A stretch of DNA of 64,000 nucleotides from Adiantum capillus-veneris (Eukaryota > Streptophyta > Polypodiopsida > Polypodiales > Pteridaceae). The notes below the pieces were generated by a model, which saw only the letters and a program-made list of their open reading frames with translations, was not told the DNA's origin and did not search any database. The DNA lies in contig CM043959.1 in the NCBI GenBank assembly GCA_014529385.2, positions 15,335,309-15,399,308 on the forward strand. Reading direction: 5' to 3'. A program made the position numbers and the translations under genes. Positions 56,172 through 64,000 of this stretch are shown piece after piece. How positions within the stretch are numbered: position 1 is the stretch's first letter; each line of letters begins with the position of its first letter.

Positions 56172-57894
56172 CTAATATCTCTCCTCATAGTCGGCCAAAA
56201 TACTCCAAGTCTCAAGATTCATTGCATAGTTTCCGCAAAGTGAAGTCCTACTATGGTAACATGTGCTTGACTTAGGTACTATTCTTTTTCTTGAGGGTTA
56301 ATGCATAAAAGCAATATCCTGTCCCGATTTCTTTTGTATAGTCTTTCAGCTAGTAATTGATATATAGCCAATTGTTTGATTAATCCGATTGTGATAGAAA
56401 GTGGTATTTGTGAATCCACTTGAGCTATTGTCATTAATGACACAATGTTTTCTGACCATCTAAGTATCATTTCTACGGAGAACAAATAGGCATATGGTAG
56501 ATCATCGTCTACCCCTTTAGGTGATTCTCCTGAAACAATCCTTGAAAAATGATCTGTTCGTTGATGTGTAGTGCCTTTTTTTACAACCACAGTGAAATCA
56601 AATTCTAGAAGAATGATGAACCAACTCACTATTCTCCCTGTGCTGCATGGCTTGTTGACCAAATACAACAAAGCTTGATGGTCCACAAAGAACACAAACT
56701 TGTTGGCTAATAAGTAATGTCTATACTTTTTAATGGCATAGATCATTCCTAATCCTTCTCTTTCGGTGGTGGTGTATTTCTTTTCCACCATGTTCAATTG
56801 CCGGCTAGCATAAGAAATAGGAAAGTCAATTTTCTCGTCTCCTGGTTAAGCTAGTATACAACCGATAGTAAAATTAGAAGCATCTACATGTACGTGGAAT
56901 ACCTTATCCCAATTTGGTGCTTTCAATATTGGAGCTGAGGTGAGAGCTTGCTTGAGCTCCATGAAGTATTCTTCACATGCCTCCGTCCATTCAAAGTGCG
57001 TAATCAAGCTATACATGGGTTTTGCAATTATAACGTACATGTAGATGAACCGTCGGTAATATCCACAATGTCCCATGAAGGCTTGTACCCCCTTTACTGT
57101 TGTTGGTCTAGGCAAATCAGCAATGACATGAATCTTCTCAATATCAGTAGCTATGCCATTTTTAGACACTATATGTCCAAGAATTTTTCCTTGTCTACCC
57201 ATGAATGTGCATTTTTCAGGATTTAAGCAAATCCTATACAGTCTACATTTTTCAAATACCTTTTTGAGGTGTTCAAAATGATTAGCCTGGATTGATGAAT
57301 GTATGCATAGATCATCCATATATACTTCTAAGAATTTCCTAAGATATTCTTTGAAAACATGGTTCATCAACCTTTGAAACGTGGTTGGAGCATTAGTTAA
57401 CCCAAATGGCATAACCCGATAGGCAAATATACCCCATTCTGTTGCAAAAGCAATTTTGTGTTGATCTTTTGGGTCAACCAAAAGTTGATTGTATCCCAAA
57501 AAGCCGTCTAAGAAACTGTAAGCTTCTTTTTCTGCAACTCGTTCTAAAACATGCTCAGTTATCGGAAGAGAAAAGTTGTCTCTAATGGTTAGCTGCATTC
57601 ACCTTTTTGAGATTAACACACTCGCAATTTTCCATTCTTCTTGGGTACTACCACAATTGGAGACACCAAATTGGTGTGTTCAATTTGGTAAATGAATTCG
57701 GATTCCTTCAGTTTTTCAATCTCTTCTTTTATCTTCCTGGAAAATGTTTCGTTATATGTGTATGGTCTCTGTCTACTTGGTTTCGCGTCATCTCTCATGG
57801 GTATGGTATGGTGACAGATTTTTGGATCAACACCCTTGAGATCCTTGTAAGACCAAGTGAAGATATCCCGGTATTCCTTTAACAAGCTTAGCAA
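56172..57894 (-). pseudogene. Gypsy X: reverse transcriptase, RNase H and integrase start
   Basis: The minus strand reads RT from KGVDPKICHHTIPMRD (57613-57894) through a frameshift to FPLPITE-type sequence and the catalytic YMDD (57311-57322) in 56846-57598. RNase H follows (FHVHVDASNFTIG; then 56279-56797 with NKFVFFVDHQALLYLVNK and THQRTDHFSR). After a stop at 56279 the integrase zinc region begins (AHVTIVGLHFA, then FWPTMRRDI) and stops at the TG2 LTR. The RT sequence, and a protease with DSGA upstream, point to the Ty3/gypsy group; the Tat-like branch is likely but not proven. Confidence 0.85.
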
Positions 57895-58980
57895 AAGCTT
57901 TTCTTCTTCTTCTGTTAGGTGTTCACAATGTACGCAGGTCTCGGCTCTTCTCCTGGTTCAGCCAAGTCTATCCTTTTAGCGTTTTTAGGTCCTTCATAAG
58001 ACTCGCCTTGTTTTTGTAGTTCCCTAACAGGTTGTTCAACTATGATTTTCCGGTCTTAGAGAGTGTACTTTTTGTAATGGGATAGAACATGCATTACATC
58101 CTTACCATCCTCTTTCGTGTTTTCCATTTCATTTGTGTATATCTCCTTTAGATATTTTTCCAACTCTTGATATTTCTTTTTCCGCTCAACTCTGGTCATG
58201 AATAGTTTCTTATCGTGTAATTTATCTTGAGTACCCTTGTTTTTCTCGATGTTTGAGACATTTCTTAGTTTTTGTTTGGAGGATATCTGCCAGTTATTTT
58301 ATCCTTGACGCAATCATTAGCATCTATCTACATCAGGAATTGTCTTTTACTGGAGACTGATGGCATAGGTCGTGTTTTCACAATTCCGATATCTCTCTTT
58401 CGTCTATACCATTTTTTTCTTCAATGATTTCTGATCTCTTTCCTCCCCTCCTTTTAAGAGTAACTTAGCTCTCGTATGCTCTTTTTCTGACCCCAAACCT
58501 TTTGAGGTACCTGAGTCTTCATCTAACTCATCAGTTGCATCGTAATAGGGGTCTGAAAAGACTTGTTGAGCTTTCATTAAGTCCTTGGGTTCCTCATCTT
58601 TGTTTTCAATGTTGAGGATTGAAATCATTTTGATGGGAATTATGTCGTAGCCATCCTCATTACAAAATTGAGTAGGCATAGACGTATTCACACATACATC
58701 CATTGTCGCTAAAATTTAAGTCCACTTGAATGGCTCAAATAAATGCTCTGGAAAGGGTTCAGGTACGTAGGCTTCGTATGTGCAGTCCCTTTCTAGGATA
58801 CATTCTTCTCATCTTAAACTTCCGTTTTTTGAAGCTGCACACATCCAAATAGGAGTGTCTTTGTTTAACTAGGATGGGACTTTAGTTTCGGCCGAAAAGA
58901 CTGAATCAAACTCTTGGATGTGTGTTTTCAAGACATCTCTATAAGTGTGATCTTTTAGATTGACTCTTGTTATAGATCCC
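57895..58980 (-). pseudogene. Gypsy X: linker between protease and RT (degenerate)
   Basis: Short minus-strand frames (58404-58703 and others) are rich in charged residues (DATDELDEDSGTSKGLGSE) and carry several stops. They link the protease at 58985-59330 to RT. No separate domain is recognised. Confidence 0.55.
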
Positions 58981-59330
58981 ACTTGCTTCAAGTACAGAAA
59001 GTTGTTTCCCCAATCTTGGATAAGCTGTACCTGTCACATGAAAGGTCTTCCCAATATGATTTCATAGTTGAGTTTTTTTCCAAAGTCTACTATGGCAAAC
59101 GTGTGTTGATATTCAATTCCACAAGAATTAACTATGACTTTTTCAAGCAGCCTAAGGGTCTCTCAATGTGTCCATCAACCAACTGTAATTTCATTCGAGT
59201 TTGTCTAATATAGCTGGCTGTCCCCAGGATTCCCATACTACTTTAGTGGCTATGGCTATGCCAGCTCCACTATCCAATATTGCCATGGTTTCAATGTCAT
59301 TATATTTCACTCAGAGGGTGGGTTTTCCTT
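58981..59330 (-). pseudogene. Gypsy X: aspartic protease
   Basis: The minus-strand frame reads AILDSGAGIAIATKVV, with the DSGA active site at 59263-59274, then HTFAIVDFGKKLNYEIILGRPFM, the ILGRP motif of retropepsins. The position is normal, between Gag and RT. This contrasts with element Y, whose protease-like domain lies after integrase. A stop lies just upstream (near 59311), and the frame is otherwise continuous here. Confidence 0.8.
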
Positions 59331-60480
59331 CTTCCCTTTCATAATATTCTCCAACTTTGTTAATAGGAACTGATCGAATCTCTTTGTTTTCCATTTCATT
59401 TTTAAAATTTCCCAAATTCTTCGAGATTAACCCCATTATCCCCACCTTCTCTAGGGTTTTTTGTAAATCATTCCATAAGTATGGTCTGAGTTTTAACAGT
59501 TCTCCCAAGGTAAGAGTGCATTGGATGGGTGTTTACATGATTGAATGAATGTTGTTTACTTCTAGGATTTGTTCAGCTCTTTTTACTTGAGTGGTCTTGC
59601 ACACGATGGATTCATCTTCGTTATCTCCCAAGTAAGAAGGTAATGTTTTTAATGTCAATTGTTTTGGCATTCCTAAAGCTTCCGATCCGCAATCCCCGTA
59701 CAAGGATTGTAAATCCATGTTCATATCAGAAGGTAGGTTATCCAACCAGACTTCCTCTATAGGAGCCGACTTTAGAGTTAGGCTCCCATCATTGATCTCT
59801 CTGACTTTTTTCCATAAGTGTCCTGGCCAATCTTCCTCTACGAATGGAACTCCGTCTAAGGCATCTTCACTGTCCAACACTATAAGCTCTAGTTCATTTG
59901 TTTCAAGGTGGGGTTCTGCCACCACATTGGATTTTGCTTTCGTTTCTTTTACCACAAGCTCTTCAGGTTTTGCAATACTTTCAAGATTGGGTTTTTGTTT
60001 TTCCAGTATATCTTGCGTGATCCTTACCAAATTTTGATAAGCTTCTAGCTTAGCTGCTTCCATGTCTGGAGATGGATAGTTTTTCCATTTGTTTTCCATG
60101 TTTTGGCCTACTTTAAGTCCTGCTTGGTAGGCTTCTAAGGCGGCTTTAATAGGCTCAAAAAATTTATCAACCAGAATGGATCCTCCAGATTTCACGGTTG
60201 TTTCTTGAATTCACTGCCAGTTTCTTTCAGCTTGTCTTGGACTAGCTTCTTTGCTTTCTCCTCGATTTCAACCCGTTGTTTTTATTTTATCATCTCATAT
60301 CTTTTGCTTATGCTCCTTTTGATTCTTTGAGAAGAAACTTCGTGTTCTCCGAATCATCAGAGGAGTTGTGTTTCTTTTTCTTTGCCTGGGCTCTAGTGAT
60401 TACCTTGATTGGAACAATTGGTTCACTCTCTGATGAGCTACTAGGCATCACTTGGACTACGTTTACTATGGTTTTACCCT
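59331..60480 (-). pseudogene. Gypsy X: Gag C-terminal and spacer region
   Basis: The frame 59533-60195 (220 codons) begins SGGSILVDKFFEPIKAALEAY, then a long acidic region (PFVEEDWPGHLWKKVREIND). A matching SGGSVLVDKVFEPL occurs in Z. Between 60195 and 60480 a Lys/Ser-rich stretch follows the zinc knuckle. The frame 59311-59508 precedes the protease. The role of this spacer is unknown. Confidence 0.6.
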
Positions 60481-61860
60481 TGTTCAAAGGATTTTTAGGA
60501 CAATATTTTGGAAAGTGTCCTCCCTTTTTGCAACATTGTGCGCAATAGGATTCAATTGGTTTGAGGTTTTTGTCAGGTTCTCGGCATTCGTTTTTCCAAT
60601 GGTCATCAACACCACAGTTATGTAGTTTCCTGTTCTAGGCTTCATCATGGGTCTTCCCATGGGAGGTCTGACACCTTGATTAGCTACATAACACATTGGT
60701 GCTAGATCTGGTGAAGCATAAGTCACGGTTTCTTCCATTGGTGGGGGATGTGAATTATACCAATCTCCTTCTACCATTACTGTGAATGGACTACGCTTTG
60801 CATAGGGTGTAACGTGCACTAATGCTTTCACCTATGACTCCTTCAGAGTGCATGTACTTTACAGGCACTACATTATGTCCTGGATACGGAGGTTGTTGTC
60901 CCAACACAGGTTGAGGTCTTTCCATACCCATTGGTGGTCTTTGAGCTTGGGCCATATTATGTTGATATCTGTACATGGGTTGTCCTTGTGGCCTCATGGG
61001 CACGTACTGAACATTCCCATCATACTTTGGTCTGAAGTAGCCCTCGTGGGTCTCATGGTTGGTCCATTTACCCTCGATTGCACACCATTTTTTTGGCCTA
61101 ATTGGTTGTCCCTGTGGAGGCATCCCTTGTCCTGGTCCTCTCATATGTGCTTTTTGCATGTTGTTCATCATGTCATTCATCCATTTTAGCATATCTTCTA
61201 TGGCTGAGAGTGGTGCCGTAGCAGCCGTTCCCACTTGTGCTGGTTTAGTAGATGCTGTTTTCTCACTTTGGTTATCCTTAGGGACATATTATTCATTGAA
61301 GATCTCAGAATTGTTTCCTAAGTCAATAGCATCTGACATACACGCTTCTAGGGTTGTATGCTTTTTACTATAGAGGATAGCATGAAGTTCTTTGTTTAGC
61401 AGTCCCTCCAGAAACAAAGATACAAGTCGTTCTTCTGCAAGTATCTCCATCTCTGGGCATCTGGCAATGTATTGTTTCATTCAAGTTGCACAATCCCTAG
61501 TAGACTCATCATGTTTCATAGGTTTGAGCTACCGTATTATGTTTGATCCCCGTTTTGGAACAAGCAGCTACAAATCCTTGAGCTAATGTGTTCAAGTCCA
61601 TGATTGACCTTGGTGAAATGTTTTGGAACCCATGTCAAATGCTTTACCTTCTAATGTCATTCCAAACCCCTCGAATTGAGTATGAAAATCAAATATGCGC
61701 TATGCTCTTAGCACTTGCTTAAAGCTTGCTAGGTGGTCATATGGATCCCTTGATCCACTGTATTTTTTGACCCATTTTTGAAAATCAGCTGGTCTGATGC
61801 ATTTGTTTGGTTCAACTCCAGGTTTTCTGGGAGTTGGTCATGTTCTGAGTCCTTCAAACT
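60481..61860 (-). pseudogene. Gypsy X: Gag capsid and zinc knuckles
   Basis: Minus-strand Gag in several frames: 61289-61480 (MKQYIARCPEMEILAEERLVSLFLEGL), Pro/Gln/Met-rich 60791-61234 (several PMG repeats), then two zinc-knuckle-like motifs in a shifted frame near 60540-60625 (CGVDDHWKNEC, then CAQCCKKGGHFPKYC). The capsid part corresponds to Z Gag. Several frameshifts and stops are present. Confidence 0.7.
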
Positions 61861-62778
61861 AGTCTATTGGAAATAGTGACTCATGTAGCCCTGAACTGGC
61901 CTTAGTGTCACCCGATTTTCTACGTGATGAGGTGGTTTCTGGTTTCTTCACATTACTCTCAGATGATCTCTCACGGTGTTCATCTCTTGGAATTGTTTCT
62001 GGTCCTTGTCCCAATATCCAATCCAGTATGGAATACCCTTGGTATTTGATTTGTTCTACCTCCTCAGGAGTCATCATAACAAAGTTATTGTTAGAACAAT
62101 CCCTAAACAGGTAGGTTGGTAGGTCTGCATATCCCTTATCTTTGATCTTGAAGATATAGATGATCTTCATGGCCGTTAATTGTCTTGGTTTGGCATGAGA
62201 AGTCCACAGAAGATCTTTTATGTTTCTATCTTGCCAATAGACTCCGATCCGAGGGTTATCTGTAATAAGCCATTTCAAAGGCTTCAAGTCTACTTGATCG
62301 TATCCCTCAAATTCTAAAGTTGGTGGTCCTTCTTTTGCTGACATATCTGGGATTATGGTGTTTACTTCTAACCCCCATTTGTCTATCACGTCAGGGTTTT
62401 CGACTTGTAAATACTGAGTTTTGTGTCGATCCATGTACATTTTTCCTTGTTTGTTTACCCTAACCTCTTCTTCGAACTCAATACCATGGTCATCAATGCG
62501 AATAGCATACTCCTCGTTAGGGTCCGAGTAAACCTAGGCTCCATGACGGTTAGTCTTGTAAAAAGATAGTATATGCTCATAGCGCACTGTTGTTCCGGTT
62601 TCTGAGTGAGTCGAGTAAGAAGACATTTCGGATGTTGAATTTGAAAAAGTGTCTGAGACTTCTTCAGGAATTGTGTGCAAGGAAGGCCTTGATTCACGCT
62701 TTCTTTGATAGATACTCTACTGGAGGTTTCTCCGAGTATGCCGTGATTTCCTAGCACATGACCAGATCTAAGGTTCAT
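61859..62778 (-). pseudogene. Gypsy X: N-terminal Gag domain
   Basis: It starts MNLRSGHVLG at 62778. The first frame (62455-62778) is shifted after about 50 codons. The main frame 61859-62440 (193 codons) is an N-terminal domain with LEFEGYDQVDLKPLKWLITDNPRIGV-type sequence (given only in part). A related but shorter piece lies in Z (23926-24114). The first ATG is the first codon after the palindrome-bearing leader. Confidence 0.7.
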
Positions 62779-64000
62779 ATAGACTTATGAAGCCCTGGAT
62801 AGAGTAATCACCTTTGGATTGACTTATCGTCAATTTCCACTTGATTCACTTGCAACTTTCTGTCAAGCCACTGATTGCTCGTCTGCAACCTGATATTTGT
62901 ACAAAACTTTATCAAGTTAGCTATTCTTCTATAAAAATAGTATACTTTTTGCTACTCTCGCAATTGGTCTCTGTGTATCACTTCAAATCGAGCTATGAGA
63001 GTCAAAATTTGACTTTCAAATTCGATTTTAGCAAAAAACCAAAGGTTTAATCTGTAACTTGTAAACTGAGTGTACATGTATCAATTTTGATCCTATTAAA
63101 CCCAAAATTGCCCTGTGGCTTTATATTATGTTGGTCTATCACTGTATAAGTTCAAAAGTCAAAATTGATGTCTTTGGATAGCAGAAGTAAATAATCGTGA
63201 TTATTTACTTTTGGCAATTTTTTGCACTTTTTTGATTGGTTTAGCAATTATACAACTTGTTAAAGTCCCTGGACAAGTTTCAACAAGTTTGGACAAAATC
63301 TGATCAAGTTTATCAACTGTTTGGTGTTCGTAGACTTTGATTTCAAGAATCTGGCTTAAGTCTCACTTTTGGGATCCAAATTTCACCAAAATGGATTTGT
63401 GAGGTCTACTTGATGTGCTTGACCTTGTGATGTACTCAAATTTGCAAAATCATCAAGTTTTGAAGCAGATGTAAATAATTGTGATTATTTACTCCAACTA
63501 TATTTTTGCAAGTTTTTGCTCCAACTTTGACACAGATCTGTTAAGCACCTTTAGTTAAGGTCACTAGCCAAGTTTCATCAAGTTTGGACAATTTTTTATC
63601 GAATGGTCAACAATTATCTGTCCGCAGACTAACTTTGCACTTTTAGTCACAATCTTCAATCCAGTGATCCAAATCTTACCAAATTTGGTTTGTGGGCTTA
63701 TTACAACATGTAAAACTAGTGGTATGCCGACTTGGTAAAAAAAGTTGAAAAATAGGACAAATGTAAATAATCGCGATTATTTACTTCTGACATATTTTTT
63801 GCAATTTTTGGTCAACTGAGCATATACACATGTTTATCACATCAATATAAGCCTTTAAATCAAATTTCAACAAGTTTGGATAAATTTTCTCCCAATTTAT
63901 ACTCAAGATTCAAAAAGTCTGTACAAACTTTAGTTTTTACCGAGTTTTTTGCCAGTTTAGTGATCGAAATCTCTTGGGCCTTTACAAAAGTTGTTTGTAC
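62779..64000 (-). promoter_or_regulatory. Gypsy X 5' leader with three palindromes
   Basis: Non-coding, AT-rich. 22-bp palindromes with arms GTAAATAATC and GATTATTTAC lie at 63187-63208 (centre GT), 63471-63492 (one left-arm change, centre GT) and 63763-63784 (centre GC). Spacings are 284 and 292 bp. Each unit continues with TTTTTGCA-like sequence and CAAGTTT-CAAGTTTGGAC, so the leader is a diverged tandem repeat. The palindrome matches that of the E2 leader. No LTR edge is reached before the window ends. Confidence 0.78.

Noticed and set aside
63187-63784. CRISPR-like array from regularly spaced repeats
   Set aside because: The palindromes are about 290 bp apart in a plant retroelement leader, with diverged repeat context between them; there are no cas genes and no uniform short spacers.

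Overview
The window looks like a repeat-dense stretch of a land-plant nuclear genome. Ty1/copia and Ty3/gypsy LTR retrotransposons with tRNA-iMet primer sites, an L1-type LINE and long TC/GA microsatellites are all present. No bacterial gene, rRNA, tRNA or CRISPR array was seen, and no host gene was recognised with confidence. A fern or other large-genome plant would fit, but the sequence alone does not settle the species. Nearly every coding region is broken by frameshifts or stops, so most entries are retroelement pseudogenes.

Layout. Positions 1-19366 (copy A) and 25637-40774 (copy B) are two direct copies of one block. From left to right the block holds: a plus-strand retroelement end; an unidentified coding fragment; a 2 kb field of degenerate CTATGG...CCATAG palindromes; LTR1; ORF1 of element E1 (minus strand); its palindrome-bearing leader; LTR3; the protease-like tail of element E3; LTR2; and the 3' part of ORF1 of element E2. 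Copy A alone carries a 4.7 kb LINE (10508-15212). Copy A is cut at 19366 and followed by a gag-only copia derivative (TG1, to 21351) and a truncated gypsy gag (Z, 21352-24200, minus). Copy B runs on into the rest of the E2 ORF1 (to 42966) and its leader. That leader is interrupted by a complete copia element (44276-49650) with a perfect 5-bp target duplication. Next come the tail of gypsy element Y (LTR, C-terminal protease-like domain, integrase; 49656-53023), a second gag-only copia derivative (TG2, about 53024-56171), and gypsy element X (56172-62778, minus) with its leader to the window end.

What stands out. The leaders just upstream of the first ORF in E1, E2 and X carry multiple 20-22 bp palindromes. 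E2 and X share the same arms (GTAAATAATC / GATTATTTAC) at roughly 245-293 bp intervals. E1 uses different arms (ACATGGATC / GATCCATGT). Both keep the central form ATC-RY-GAT, and weaker versions lie inside LTR1 and LTR2. Because they precede gag or ORF1, they are candidates for family-specific protein-binding sites or for RNA dimerisation/packaging signals shared between an autonomous element (X-like) and non-autonomous ones (E2). E1 and E2 encode divergent versions of the same large protein: a globular N-terminal domain, a central charged coiled coil and a C-terminal helical domain. In Y an aspartic-protease-like domain lies C-terminal to integrase, and E3 carries the same module. Assignments rest on reading the sequence by eye; no alignment or database search was run.
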